DNA of 55,996 nt from Bacillota bacterium (lineage in GTDB: Bacteria > Bacillota > Clostridia > Oscillospirales > Oscillospiraceae), in assembly GCA_023402075.1 (NCBI GenBank), contig JAEXCS010000029.1, positions 1 to 55,996 on the forward strand, written 5' to 3'. Within the stretch, counting starts at the first letter, position 1; the number at the start of each line of letters is the position of its first letter. The notes beneath the pieces were generated by a model. It had not been told where the DNA came from and did not search any database. It worked only from the letters and a program-made list of their open reading frames with translations. Shown in pieces: positions 41,604 through 50,832 of the stretch. The position numbers and the translations under genes were made by a program.

Positions 41604-41631
41604 ATTATATGCAAGTTTTTTGGTTTGTCAA
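41604..41631 (-). promoter_or_regulatory. SigA-type promoter of the cadC operon
   Basis: On the minus strand consensus TTGACA and TATAAT are separated by 16 bp, directly upstream of the operator. Confidence 0.9.
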
Positions 41632-41714
41632 CCACTTTTACGAAAGTGTGGAAAATTCCCTTTAACTGTGGTAGACTAGTCGTATTATTTTAGAAAAAGA
41701 CAAGGAGAACGCCC

Positions 41715-42119
41715 ATGTCCACACTGGAAGAGATTAAAAACAACCGCATTCAGCAAAACCGCTTTATGATCTATAACTTTATCGAGCTGAGCACGCTGGA
41801 GCAGGACCGGGCGGAATGCCGCCTGACGCTGCGCGAGGAAAGCACCAACCCCTATGGGATGCTGCACGGCGGCGCGCTGTACACGCTGGCGGACTGCGCC
41901 ACCGGCTCCGCCGCCCATTCCGACGGGCGCACCTACGTCACCCAAAACAGCTCTATGAGCTTTCTTGCAAACATTAAAGAGGGAACGGCGGTGGCCGCCG
42001 CCACCGTGGTTCACCGTGGAAGAAAAACCTGCCTTGTTAATGTGAACATTACCAATGAGGCCACCGGCAAGCTGCTGGCTACCGGCTCCTTCACCTTCTT
42101 CTGCACCGCCAAGGACTAA
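41715..42119 (+). CDS. PaaI-family hotdog thioesterase
   Basis: A 134-residue single hotdog-fold protein of the PaaI/acyl-CoA thioesterase family. The signature NPYGMLHGGALYTLADCATG contains the catalytic HGG block and the LAD helix; NSSMSFLANIKEGTAVAAAT forms the central strands. Such enzymes hydrolyse acyl- or aryl-CoA thioesters in the cytoplasm; the substrate is unknown. AAGGAG precedes the ATG. It is followed by its own hairpin terminator, then hemW. Confidence 0.88.
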   Translation: MSTLEEIKNNRIQQNRFMIYNFIELSTLEQDRAECRLTLREESTNPYGMLHGGALYTLADCATGSAAHSDGRTYVTQNSSMSFLANIKEGTAVAAATVVHRGRKTCLVNVNITNEATGKLLATGSFTFFCTAKD

Positions 42120-42137
42120 TCAGCGAAACAAACACAG

Positions 42138-42165
42138 TGCCCGCGGGCAAGGGGCCTGCGGGCAC
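42138..42165 (+). terminator. Terminator of the thioesterase gene
   Basis: GTGCCCGC and GCGGGCAC arms with an inner GGGC/GGCC pairing, followed by GTTTT. Confidence 0.7.
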
Positions 42166-42279
42166 GTTTTCCGGCGCATTTCCTGTTGGGAAGGCGTGGC
42201 TTTGTCGCGCCCTGCCGGGACATTTCAATATCACACCATCACTGCTCACCGGCGCCGTGCGCCGCCAAAGGAGGCCGCC

Positions 42280-43491
42280 TTGAAAGAGGAACGAAAAAGT
42301 CTGGGACTATACGTCCATATTCCCTTTTGCGCTAAAAAATGCGACTATTGCGATTTTTACTCCCTTCCCGGCGAAGAGAACCGCATGGACGCATACACTC
42401 AAGCGCTGGAAGCGCAGCTTCTGGAACTGGCTCCCCGGGCCGGTCTTCACACAGTGGACAGCGTATATTTCGGCGGTGGCACGCCTACGCTGCTTGGGAC
42501 AAAGCGGCTTGTCCGCCTTTTGAAGGACATTCAAAAGAAATACAGTGTGGCAAAGGACGCAGAAATTACGCTGGAGGCAAATCCCGAGTCCGCCGGAGAC
42601 GTTCGGACTCTGCGGGCCCTGCGCAGCGCAGGCTTTAATCGGCTGAGCCTTGGGATGCAGTCTGCCGACGACGAGGAGCTTCGCGCCATTGGCCGCATCC
42701 ACACCGCCGGACAGGTGAAAACCGCAGTGGATGCCGCCCGCAAGGCCAAAATTTCAAACCTCTCTCTGGATTTGATTTACGGGCTGCCGGGGCAAAGCAT
42801 GGACGTATGGAAGAAAAACCTGACCGCCGCCGTGGATTTGGCGCCCCAGCACCTATCCTGCTATGGACTGAAGGTGGAGGAGGGAACCCCGCTTTTCACC
42901 CGCCGAGAAACCGCGCACCTTCCCGGCGATGAGACACAGGCGGAGATGTATCTCTGGACAGTGGACTATCTCCGTCGGCACGGGTTTTTTCAGTATGAAA
43001 TCTCCAACTTTGCGCGGACAGGCTTTGAATCCCGGCACAACCTGAAATACTGGACGCTGGGCGAGTACGCGGGCTTTGGCCCCGGCGCACATTCCGACTT
43101 CGGCAACGTGCGATACGCCTATGCGCGGGATTTGGAAGGGTATATTTCCGGAATGAAAACCGGCGGGCCGTTACTTTCGGAAAACGAACGCATTCCCCCG
43201 CTTGACCGGGACACGGAATGGCTGATGATGGGTCTGCGCACCGTTCAAGGACTGGACCCCAAGGTGTTTGAAAATCTCTTTCGCCGCCGGTTTGACTGCT
43301 TTCTTCCCTTTTTGGAGGAGTGCCGCAACGCGGGCTACGCACTGGAGGAGGATGGCCGGTGGCGCTTGACGCCGGAGGGTTTTCTTGTTTCCAACCAAAT
43401 CATCGGCGGGATGCTGGACGCGCTGGGCGCGGACAAAAAGCGCCGGGAGGAAGCCCGGGCAAGGGGAGACTTCCGGGTGGATTTGGGCTGA
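42280..43491 (+). CDS. hemW: Radical SAM heme chaperone HemW
   Basis: A 403-residue HemW, formerly called HemN-like coproporphyrinogen oxidase. The radical SAM motif CAKKCDYCDF (Cys17, Cys21, Cys24) has Phe where true HemN has a fourth Cys, marking it as HemW, a heme-binding protein that inserts heme into acceptors. Blocks YFGGGTPTLL, GMQSADDEELRAIGR and DLIYGLPGQ follow. The start is TTG with AAAGGAGG at 6 nt; an apparent longer frame overlaps the thioesterase gene and has no ribosome site. In Bacillus this gene lies immediately upstream of hrcA; here it is 30 kb away. Confidence 0.93.
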   Translation: MKEERKSLGLYVHIPFCAKKCDYCDFYSLPGEENRMDAYTQALEAQLLELAPRAGLHTVDSVYFGGGTPTLLGTKRLVRLLKDIQKKYSVAKDAEITLEANPESAGDVRTLRALRSAGFNRLSLGMQSADDEELRAIGRIHTAGQVKTAVDAARKAKISNLSLDLIYGLPGQSMDVWKKNLTAAVDLAPQHLSCYGLKVEEGTPLFTRRETAHLPGDETQAEMYLWTVDYLRRHGFFQYEISNFARTGFESRHNLKYWTLGEYAGFGPGAHSDFGNVRYAYARDLEGYISGMKTGGPLLSENERIPPLDRDTEWLMMGLRTVQGLDPKVFENLFRRRFDCFLPFLEECRNAGYALEEDGRWRLTPEGFLVSNQIIGGMLDALGADKKRREEARARGDFRVDLG

Positions 43492-43573
43492 GGCTTTCGG
43501 GGCCATACGCGCCGCGCCACATTGTGGCTGCGCTTTCTTCCCTCAAAGTGAAAAACTTCTGCAAAAATGTTGA

Positions 43574-43606
43574 AGCCGACCCCGGTTAGTTTGACCGGGG
43601 TCGGCT
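43574..43606. terminator. Bidirectional terminator between hemW and spoIIP
   Basis: AGCCGACCCCGGT and ACCGGGGTCGGCT form a 13-bp perfect stem between two converging genes. Confidence 0.85.
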
Positions 43607-43630
43607 GTTCTATCCTGTTTTTGGGTTTCA

Positions 43631-44797
43631 TTACTTGCTTCTTGCCAGCAGATACTCTCCCATTTCCCGGGCAAACAGCTCACCCGCCAAAGCGGCCTCC
43701 TCCGGAGAATTGCCCGCCGCCCCCATTTCCAGCAGAAGGGAGCCGGTGGTGGCATGCTGATTGTAACGGGAGTTTCTCAAGAGAATGGGACGCATCAGCG
43801 TGGAATAGTTCTGGGAAATGTTTTGCTGCAAGGCCGTGGCCAGTTTTAGATTTTCCATCCACTTGGGGTGAACCAGACCGCTGCCGTCGCTTCCCACCAC
43901 CATGGTAATCTGCGCAATGTTTCCCACTCCCTCCACCGGGGAAATTACCTTGTACTCATTGCCCTCCGTATCCTCGATGGCATCCCGGTGAACGTCCAGA
44001 ATGAAGTGAATGGACGGGTACTGCGCAAGGTAGCTTTCGATGGCCTTCAGCGACCGGTCGTAAGAGCCGGAATAGGAGGGGTAATCATACAGTGTCCGGT
44101 CGTGAAGCACGGAGATGCCAAGCTCACCAAAGGTCTGTGCCATCACATCTCCCACCCCCACCACATTGTACTGGGTTTCAAGGCAGCGGCGGTTTCCGCA
44201 ATAGTCCACGTTCTCTCCGGGAGCGGGCGTATAGGCCTCGCTGCCGTGGGTGTGGATAATTAAAATTTGAGGTTCCTCATCGGTAAGCCCCGCGTCAAAG
44301 GAGGCTGTCAAGTCCTGAATGGACAGCTTATGGTCGGTGCTGTTGCTGATGTAGACCTTACCACTGACGGTGTAGCCCTCCGGCGTGGTGGGCACCAGCG
44401 TTTTAGCGGTAATTCCGTTTTCCGGAATTTCTTCCGTGGGAAGGGGGGCGGTATCCATGGGCGTCTCCTCCACAGGGATTTGCTCCACCGGATCCTGGGG
44501 CTTTTCCGGCGTCTCCGTGGACAAAAGCTTTGCCACGCTTTGCCTTGCGGACAGCAGCAGGGGAGACTCTGACAATGTCAGCACAGCGGCGGCGGACAGG
44601 CCGTCCTCCGGCCCAAAGTCCCCCAATTCCCATTGCAGGGCAGACAGGGGAGCCGATGCCCCCTGCCGCAGGGCGGTGATCGCCGAGACGACGGTGTCGC
44701 TGCCTGCGGTGACAGCCACACCCCACAGCGTACACGCCGATAAAACCATGGCTCCCAGCCGCCGGGGGACGGTTCGTTTTTTTACGGCCATTTTCAT
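43631..44797 (-). CDS. spoIIP: Stage II sporulation protein P (engulfment amidase)
   Basis: A 388-residue SpoIIP, the peptidoglycan amidase/endopeptidase that with SpoIID and SpoIIM drives forespore engulfment. A membrane anchor near residues 12-35 is followed by a Pro/Glu-rich linker. The catalytic domain (about 180-388) shows the zinc and active-site blocks IIHTHGSEAYTP, LDVHRDAIED and LLLEMGAAGNSPEEA. GAGGTG lies 6 nt before the chosen ATG; starts further upstream fall inside the neighbouring terminator and lack a site. A SigE promoter is expected; only a weak CATAAGGT-like -10 can be seen. Confidence 0.93.
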   Translation of the reverse strand: MKMAVKKRTVPRRLGAMVLSACTLWGVAVTAGSDTVVSAITALRQGASAPLSALQWELGDFGPEDGLSAAAVLTLSESPLLLSARQSVAKLLSTETPEKPQDPVEQIPVEETPMDTAPLPTEEIPENGITAKTLVPTTPEGYTVSGKVYISNSTDHKLSIQDLTASFDAGLTDEEPQILIIHTHGSEAYTPAPGENVDYCGNRRCLETQYNVVGVGDVMAQTFGELGISVLHDRTLYDYPSYSGSYDRSLKAIESYLAQYPSIHFILDVHRDAIEDTEGNEYKVISPVEGVGNIAQITMVVGSDGSGLVHPKWMENLKLATALQQNISQNYSTLMRPILLRNSRYNQHATTGSLLLEMGAAGNSPEEAALAGELFAREMGEYLLARSK

Positions 44798-44844
44798 TTG
44801 CATCACCTCATGGGACAACCTTATGCATGAAGAGTTAAAAAAAG

Positions 44845-44870
44845 AAGCCCGGAGAGCATTCTCCGGGCTT
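44845..44870 (-). terminator. Terminator of the metG-tatD-radical SAM unit
   Basis: AAGCCCGGAGA pairs with TCTCCGGGCTT; the minus strand continues with CTTTTTTT. Confidence 0.9.
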
Positions 44871-44926
44871 TTGCTGTGGCAGAAACTTTTCGCCATCCGG
44901 GCGGAAAACGGCGCGAAATATCCCGC

Positions 44927-45553
44927 TCAGTCCTCGATATACTCCCGCACCCGGTAGGTGGCCCCCACCTCATCCTCGCAAATGCGGCGGCAGTTTTCGA
45001 TTTCCTCCTTGGGGATAGTGTCCACCACGGTCATCATCACCTTCGGCACGTACCTGCAAAGCTCTTTGGCGAAGTCCTTCATCGCCTGATAGGCCCCCTT
45101 CTGCTGGGGGTGGCACAGGGCATCATACTTCTCCGCCGTATCGGTGTTCAAAGAGACGGACACCATATCAAACCGCCCGGCAAAGTCCGGGGTGATATCC
45201 CAGCCATGAATCAGGCTGCCGGTTCCGTTGGTATCCATCCGGGTATACATCTTCGTCCCGTGCGCCTTCATTTGGTCGATCACCCAGCAGATATCCTCAA
45301 TGCGATAGCTCGGCTCGCCAAACCCGCAGAACACCAACTGGCTGTATTTACTCAAGTCCCACTTCTCAATGTCCGCCAGAATTTCCTCCCGGGTAGGCTC
45401 TCGGGTCAGCCACAGGTTGTGGGTATAGATGCTGCCGCCGCTGCCATTGTGGCGCAGGCAAAATTCGCAGTTGAAATTACAGCGGTTGGTGGTATTCACA
45501 TACAGGTTCCCGCCGTATTCATAGGTAATCGTAAAGCCTTTCTTTTCTTCCAT
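44927..45553 (-). CDS. TatD-associated radical SAM protein
   Basis: A 208-residue short radical SAM protein. The cluster motif CNFNCEFC (Cys25, Cys29, Cys32) lies near the N-terminus after a strand LYVNTTNR. GFGEPS and MDTNGTGSLIHG are the glycine and SAM-binding blocks. The family TIGR04038 is named for its constant association with TatD, and here it starts 5 nt after tatD. The reaction is unknown. At about 200 residues the barrel is shortened, so it probably acts on an exposed or protein substrate. Confidence 0.9.
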   Translation of the reverse strand: MEEKKGFTITYEYGGNLYVNTTNRCNFNCEFCLRHNGSGGSIYTHNLWLTREPTREEILADIEKWDLSKYSQLVFCGFGEPSYRIEDICWVIDQMKAHGTKMYTRMDTNGTGSLIHGWDITPDFAGRFDMVSVSLNTDTAEKYDALCHPQQKGAYQAMKDFAKELCRYVPKVMMTVVDTIPKEEIENCRRICEDEVGATYRVREYIED

Positions 45554-45558
45554 GGCGC

Positions 45559-46326
45559 TTAAACCTCAATTCCAAACAGTCGTTTCCCGTTTTCCGCGGC
45601 GATGCGCGCAAGCTCAATCGGGTCCATATTTTTCCACGCTGCCAGCGTCTCCGCAATGTAGGGGAGATTGCGGCTGTCGTTTCGCTTCCCCCGGTTGGGG
45701 ACCGGGGTGAGATAGGGTGAATCCGTCTCCAGCAGCATCCGCTCCGGCGGCGTGATCTCCGCCACCTCCCGGCCCCTGCGGTTATTTTTATAAGTGACCG
45801 GCCCGTCAAAGCCCAGATACCAGCCCCGCTTCAAAAGCACCTCTGCCAGCTCCGCGCTGCCGGAATAGCAATGAAATACGCCCCGGACGGCGGGAAATTC
45901 CGACACCACGGCAAGACAGTCTCCGTGGGCCTCCCGGTCGTGGACAATCACCGGCAAATTCAGTTCCACCGCCATGGCAAGCTGGGCGCGAAAAATCTCC
46001 TGCTGAAATTCCTTGGAGGGATTGTCCTCCCAATGGTAATCCAGCCCGATTTCCCCGATGGCAACCGTCTTCGGATGGGCCGCCAATGCCCGGATGGCCG
46101 CAAGCTCGCTCTCGCCGCAGCCGGCGCAATCACAGGGATGAATGCCCACGGCGGCGTATACATGGGGAAAACGTTCCGCCAAAGCCACGGCGGCTTGGGA
46201 AGAAGAAACGTCGCAGCCGGGGTCCACCACCAGCTCTATCCCTGCTTCGGGCAGAACGGAAAGCAGCGCGTCCCGGTCTTCGTCAAAGGCCGCGTCATCA
46301 TAATGGGCGTGGGTATCAAAATACAT
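45559..46326 (-). CDS. tatD: TatD family hydrolase
   Basis: A 255-residue TatD deoxyribonuclease-family metallohydrolase. The metal ligands are visible in FDTHAHYDD, GEIGLDYHW, VIVHDREAHGD, GVFHCYSG and LLETDSPYL. TatD proteins act as 3'-5' exonucleases and in some cases as D-aminoacyl-tRNA-related hydrolases. It sits between metG and the radical SAM gene, an order conserved in Firmicutes. It follows metG after 71 nt that contain a terminator-like hairpin. Confidence 0.95.
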   Translation of the reverse strand: MYFDTHAHYDDAAFDEDRDALLSVLPEAGIELVVDPGCDVSSSQAAVALAERFPHVYAAVGIHPCDCAGCGESELAAIRALAAHPKTVAIGEIGLDYHWEDNPSKEFQQEIFRAQLAMAVELNLPVIVHDREAHGDCLAVVSEFPAVRGVFHCYSGSAELAEVLLKRGWYLGFDGPVTYKNNRRGREVAEITPPERMLLETDSPYLTPVPNRGKRNDSRNLPYIAETLAAWKNMDPIELARIAAENGKRLFGIEV

Positions 46327-46354
46327 GGGGTATCCTCTTTTCGGATGGCTTTAA

Positions 46355-46388
46355 AACAGGGCGGGGCGGTTTTCCGCCCCGCCCTGTT
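46355..46388 (-). terminator. Hairpin between metG and tatD
   Basis: AACAGGGCGGGGCGG and its complement form a 15-bp stem; the minus strand continues TTTAAAG. It probably terminates metG partly or fully. Confidence 0.7.
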
Positions 46389-46397
46389 CGGTTTCGT

Positions 46398-48359
46398 TTA
46401 GCAGAGCTTTGCGCCGGCGGGGATGGCGTCGTCCACTATTAAAAGGTTCAGCTTCTCCTCGCCCTTTTCCGTGTGAACGGCGGAAATCAGCATTCCGTTA
46501 GACTCCTGCCCCATCATCTTCCGGGGCGGCAGGTTTACAATCGCCACCAGCGTCTTTCCAACCAGTGCCTCCGGCTCGTAAAACTTATGAATGCCGGAAA
46601 GAATCTGACGGTCTGTGCCGGTGCCGTCATCCAGAATGAACTTCAGCAGCTTATCGGACTTTTTCACAGCCTCGCAGGACTTCACCTTCACCACCCGGAA
46701 GTCGGACTTTAAGAAGGTGTCAAAGTCCACCTTTTCCGTAAGCTGGGGCTCCAGCTCCAGCGCGGGCTGAGATGCCTTGCGGGCAGCTTCCTGCACCGCG
46801 TCCAGCTCCTGAAGCTCTTTTTCCACATCAATGCGGGGGAAGATATTCTCTCCCTTGTGGACCCGCGCGTCTGCGGGGAGCACGCCCCATTTCCCGGCGC
46901 TGTCCCAGTTTGTCCCCTCATTGGAAACACCGATCTGGCTGAAAATTTCCGTGCAGCTATCGGGCGTGAAGGGCAAAAGCAGCACGGCGCAGATGCGCAG
47001 CGTCTCCAAAAGGTTATACATCACCCGGGCAAGGCGGGGCTTTTTCGCCTCGTCCTTCGCCAGAATCCAGGGGGCTGTTTCGTCAATATACTTATTGGCC
47101 CGGGAGACGACCTTGAAAATCTCCTCCAGACCGTTCTGCATCTGGAATTTCTCCATTTGGACCTCGTACCGGTCCCGCAGGGCGGCGGCCAGTGCCGTCA
47201 GCTCTTCATCCAGTGCGTCGGCTTCCTGCTCCGCGGGGAGCTGTCCGCCGAAATACTTTTCCACCATGGCGGTGGTGCGGGAGAGGAGATTGCCCAAATC
47301 GTTGGCAAGGTCGGTGTTGATGCACTGAATCAACAGCTCGTTGGAGAAGTTGCCGTCCTGCCCGAAGGGGAAGGAGCGCAGCAGGAAAAAGCGCAGCGCG
47401 TCCGTCCCGTACCGCTCGGCCAGCAGGTAGGGGTCCACCACATTGCCCTTGGACTTGCTCATCTTTCCGCCGTCCAGCAGCAGCCAGCCGTGGCCGTAAA
47501 CCTGCTTGGGCAACGGCTCGCCAAGGCTCATCAGCATGGCGGGCCAGATGATGGAATGGAACCGGACAATTTCCTTGCCCACGATGTTCACGCCGGGCCA
47601 CCATTTTTCATAGTCGTCATACTGATCGTTGCCATAGCCCAGCGCGGTGATATAGTTGCTCAGCGCATCCACCCACACGTAGACCACATGGCCCGGGTCA
47701 AAGTCCACGGGGATTCCCCAGGTGAAGGACGTGCGGGAGACGCACAGGTCTTCAAGACCCGGCTCGATAAAGTTTTTCACCATTTCGTTCACCCGGGAGC
47801 GGGGCTGAAGGAAATCGGTGTCTTCCAGCAAGGTGCGGATGCGGTCGGCATACTTGCTCAGGCGGAAGAAATAGGCTTCCTCCTCCGCGTCCGTCACGGG
47901 GCGTCCGCAGTCGGGACAGCAGCCGTCTTTCAGCTGGCTCTCCGTCCAGAAGGACTCGCAGGGCGTGCAGTATTTGCCCTTATAGGCGCCCTTGTAAATA
48001 TCTCCGTTTTCATACATCTTGCGGAAAATATACTGGGTGGATTTTACGTGGTAGTCATCCGTGGTGCGGATAAACCGATCGTTGGAAATGTTCATCAGCT
48101 TCCACAAATCCTTCACGCCCCGGGGACCCTCCACGATGCGATCCACAAACTCCTTGGGCGAAACATTGGCCTCCTTGGCCTTCGTCTCAATTTTCTGTCC
48201 GTGCTCGTCTGTGCCGGTGAGGAACATCACGTCAAAGCCGTGAAGCCGCTTATAGCGGGCGATGGCATCGGTTGCAACGGTGCAGTAGGTGTGGCCGATG
48301 TGCAGCTTGTCCGAGGGGTAGTAGATCGGTGTTGTAATATAAAATTTCTCTTTTTCCAT
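46398..48359 (-). CDS. metG: Methionyl-tRNA synthetase
   Basis: A 653-residue class I synthetase charging tRNA-Met. The HIGH motif is at residues 20-23 (HIGHTYCTVATDA) and the KMSKS motif in GGKMSKSKGNVV. The zinc knuckle is CTPCESFWTESQLKDGCCPD with a further Cys, i.e. two CxxC pairs. The C-terminal 110 residues are a tRNA-binding OB-fold domain (FRVVKVKSCEAVKKSDKLLK, then GKTLVAIVNLPPRKMMGQES). GGAGG precedes the ATG. No T-box leader is visible in the short upstream gap. Confidence 0.97.
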   Translation of the reverse strand: MEKEKFYITTPIYYPSDKLHIGHTYCTVATDAIARYKRLHGFDVMFLTGTDEHGQKIETKAKEANVSPKEFVDRIVEGPRGVKDLWKLMNISNDRFIRTTDDYHVKSTQYIFRKMYENGDIYKGAYKGKYCTPCESFWTESQLKDGCCPDCGRPVTDAEEEAYFFRLSKYADRIRTLLEDTDFLQPRSRVNEMVKNFIEPGLEDLCVSRTSFTWGIPVDFDPGHVVYVWVDALSNYITALGYGNDQYDDYEKWWPGVNIVGKEIVRFHSIIWPAMLMSLGEPLPKQVYGHGWLLLDGGKMSKSKGNVVDPYLLAERYGTDALRFFLLRSFPFGQDGNFSNELLIQCINTDLANDLGNLLSRTTAMVEKYFGGQLPAEQEADALDEELTALAAALRDRYEVQMEKFQMQNGLEEIFKVVSRANKYIDETAPWILAKDEAKKPRLARVMYNLLETLRICAVLLLPFTPDSCTEIFSQIGVSNEGTNWDSAGKWGVLPADARVHKGENIFPRIDVEKELQELDAVQEAARKASQPALELEPQLTEKVDFDTFLKSDFRVVKVKSCEAVKKSDKLLKFILDDGTGTDRQILSGIHKFYEPEALVGKTLVAIVNLPPRKMMGQESNGMLISAVHTEKGEEKLNLLIVDDAIPAGAKLC

Positions 48360-48458
48360 GGGATTTCTCCTCCTTTTCCGTCCCCCGAATGAAAGGGAAC
48401 GGGCATTGAACTCTATAAATGTACAGTATATTCCAAATTACGAAAAATAACAACCCGT

Positions 48459-49823
48459 TCAGGGATTTTCCTCCGCAAGGCTCCCTCTGCGCTTCCACCT
48501 GCCGGACAAATAGTAAAGCACGCAGAAAATAAAGCCCCCCACCCAGCCGATTCCAAAGCCCTGAAACATTCGCTCCGGCCCGAAATGATTTGCCAGATAA
48601 TAGACTGCGGGAACACGCAGAACAATCATAGAGAGGATGGTGGCCAGCATGGGGACCACGCTGTCTCCCGCGCCCCGCATGGCTCCGTTGAGCACATACA
48701 TCACGCCGAAGGTGACATAAGGGGGCATGATGGCAAACATATAGTGCCTTCCGGCCTCGGCAATCTCTGCCTCAGGGGAGAACAGGTGAAACAGCGCGTC
48801 GGACGCAGGCAAAAGCGCCGCCGTCATCACAAGGCACCAGAGCACTGTATAGATTACGGCGATACGCACCCCCGCCTGAACCCGCTCAGGTTTTTTCGCC
48901 CCGGTATTCTGGCCCACAAAGGCGGTGATGGAGTTGGTCAGCGCCTGCACCGGGAGAAAGGCCACGCCGTCCAGCTTGTTTCCAACGTTATAGGCGGCGG
49001 TATACGCTGTTCCAAAGGTGTTGACCTTGCTCATCACCGCCATGATGCCAAGGGACACCAAAGACATTTGAAGCCCCGTGGGGATGCCCAGCGCCATCAC
49101 CTGGCGGAACAACGTTTTGTCAAAGCGGAAGCAGAAGGGATGGACAGCAATCTCCGGATACCGCCGGTTGATATAAAAAATACCCAGCAGCCACGAAACC
49201 ATCTGGGAAATCACCGTTCCCAACGCCACGCCCGCCACGCCCATCCCGGCGTTCAGCACCAGAACAAAATCCAGAACAATGTTCAAAACTGCGGCAACAG
49301 ACAAAAACAGCAGCGTTGCCCGACTGTTGCCAATCCCGTTTAAAATGCCCGCGTTGGTGTTATAGCCGATGGTACCTACAAGCCCCACGCACACAATCAT
49401 CATATAAACCCATGCGCCGTGGTAAACCGCCTCGTCCACCCGCAGCAAAAAGAGCAAGGGCTTCACCGCAAACAAAGCCAGCACCGTCACCGGAATTACG
49501 GAGACGATGAAGGTTGTGTAAATGGTGTCCACCGCGTCCCGCACCCGGTCGGGCCTGCCCGCGCCGTGATACTGGGAGATGACCACCGTTCCGCCATTGG
49601 AAATGCCCATAAACAGGGAGATAAACATAAACATCACGGGAAAGCCCACGCCCACGGCGGCCAGCGCTGCGTCGCCCACGTAATTGCCCACCACCCAGGA
49701 GTCCACCATGTTGTAAAGCTGCTGCAAAAAGCTTCCCAGCAGCAAAGGGAGGGCAAACAGAAAAATATGTCCTGCAGGGCTGCCGGAGGTCATGTCCCGC
49801 AGGCCCCGGTCCTCTCTGTCCAT
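48459..49823 (-). CDS. MATE family efflux transporter
   Basis: A 454-residue multidrug and toxin extrusion transporter with 12 helices in two MatE halves. Blocks are TSGSPAGHIFLFALPLLLGS, QLYNMVDSWVVGNYVGD, AAVGVGFPVMFMFISLFMG and YNVGNKLDGVAFLPVQALTN. It exports cationic or other small compounds using Na+ or H+; the substrate is unknown. It is 100 nt upstream of metG on the same strand. Confidence 0.94.
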   Translation of the reverse strand: MDREDRGLRDMTSGSPAGHIFLFALPLLLGSFLQQLYNMVDSWVVGNYVGDAALAAVGVGFPVMFMFISLFMGISNGGTVVISQYHGAGRPDRVRDAVDTIYTTFIVSVIPVTVLALFAVKPLLFLLRVDEAVYHGAWVYMMIVCVGLVGTIGYNTNAGILNGIGNSRATLLFLSVAAVLNIVLDFVLVLNAGMGVAGVALGTVISQMVSWLLGIFYINRRYPEIAVHPFCFRFDKTLFRQVMALGIPTGLQMSLVSLGIMAVMSKVNTFGTAYTAAYNVGNKLDGVAFLPVQALTNSITAFVGQNTGAKKPERVQAGVRIAVIYTVLWCLVMTAALLPASDALFHLFSPEAEIAEAGRHYMFAIMPPYVTFGVMYVLNGAMRGAGDSVVPMLATILSMIVLRVPAVYYLANHFGPERMFQGFGIGWVGGFIFCVLYYLSGRWKRRGSLAEENP

Positions 49824-49925
49824 AAAAGTTCCCGTCCTTATTTTATTTCAGTTGCGCCAAATAGTTGTACTGTTTTTACTTTACTCCTTTTTTCCGCTTC
49901 CGGCAACGGCCTGATACAAAAATCC

Positions 49926-49954
49926 TTGTATTTTTCCACAGGAGCGGATAAACT
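49926..49954 (+). promoter_or_regulatory. SigA-type promoter of xthA
   Basis: TTGTAT and TAAACT are separated by 17 bp, 31 nt upstream of the start. Confidence 0.65.
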
Positions 49955-49985
49955 GTGGAAAAAGAAACAGAAGGAGGAGTGCTTT

Positions 49986-50738
49986 ATGAAGCTGATCTCT
50001 TGGAATGTCAACGGTCTGCGGGCGTGCCTTGGAAAGGGCTTTCTTGATTTTTGCGCCTCGGCGGATGCGGATGTTATTTGTTTGCAGGAAACCAAAATGA
50101 AACCGGAGCAGGCCGATTTTGACCTGCCGGGATATGGAAAATTCTGGAACAGCGCGGACAAGCCCGGCTATTCCGGCACGGCGGTGTTTACCCGGGTTCC
50201 GCCTGTGGGCGTGACCTATGGCTTTGGCGGAGACGAGCACCGTCACGAGGGTCGGGTCATCACCGCCGAATTCGAGCAGTTCTATCTGGTGTGCTGCTAT
50301 ACGCCCAACGCACAGGACGGGCTGAAGCGCATTGATTACCGGATGCAGTGGGAAGACGACTTTCGGGCATATCTTCTGGAGCTGGATCAAATGAAGCCCG
50401 TGGTGCTGTGCGGCGATCTGAACGTGGCCCATCAGGAAATGGATTTGAAAAACCCCAAGTCCAACCGGAACAACCCCGGCTTTTCCGATCAGGAGCGGGG
50501 GAAGATGACCGCGCTTCTGGACGCGGGCTTTTCCGACACGTTTCGTACCCTTTATCCCGAGCGAATCGCCTACTCCTGGTGGAGCTATCGCTTCCACGCC
50601 CGGGAGAAAAACGCAGGCTGGCGCATTGACTATTTTCTTGTCTCTCAGCGGCTTCAGGAGACGGTGGCAGACGCCGTGATTTACGAGCAGATCTTTGGCA
50701 GCGACCACTGTCCCGTCGGGCTGGAACTTGATTTATAA
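49986..50738 (+). CDS. xthA: Exodeoxyribonuclease III / AP endonuclease
   Basis: A 250-residue ExoIII-family AP endonuclease of base excision repair. The catalytic blocks are MKLISWNVNGLRA, CLQETKM, GYSGTAVF, GDLNVAHQEMDLKNPKSN and the C-terminal GSDHCPVGLEL. The ATG has GGAGG at 9 nt. Longer frames upstream run antisense to the MATE gene and are not used. Confidence 0.96.
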   Translation: MKLISWNVNGLRACLGKGFLDFCASADADVICLQETKMKPEQADFDLPGYGKFWNSADKPGYSGTAVFTRVPPVGVTYGFGGDEHRHEGRVITAEFEQFYLVCCYTPNAQDGLKRIDYRMQWEDDFRAYLLELDQMKPVVLCGDLNVAHQEMDLKNPKSNRNNPGFSDQERGKMTALLDAGFSDTFRTLYPERIAYSWWSYRFHAREKNAGWRIDYFLVSQRLQETVADAVIYEQIFGSDHCPVGLELDL

Positions 50739-50804
50739 AATAGAAAGCGCAAGCATCTTTTGGGTACACACGGGGAGGAAAAAGAATTCCCAGCCTTTCT
50801 CAAC

Positions 50805-50832
50805 GGGACGGACAGCGATCGCTGTCCGTCCC
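50805..50832 (+). terminator. Terminator of xthA
   Basis: GGGACGGACAGCGA and its complement form a perfect 28-nt palindrome, followed by TTTTCTCTTT. Confidence 0.85.

Noticed and set aside
48360..48458. T-box or SAM riboswitch before metG
   Set aside because: The gap is only 99 nt and shows no T-box motif or terminator/antiterminator structure.
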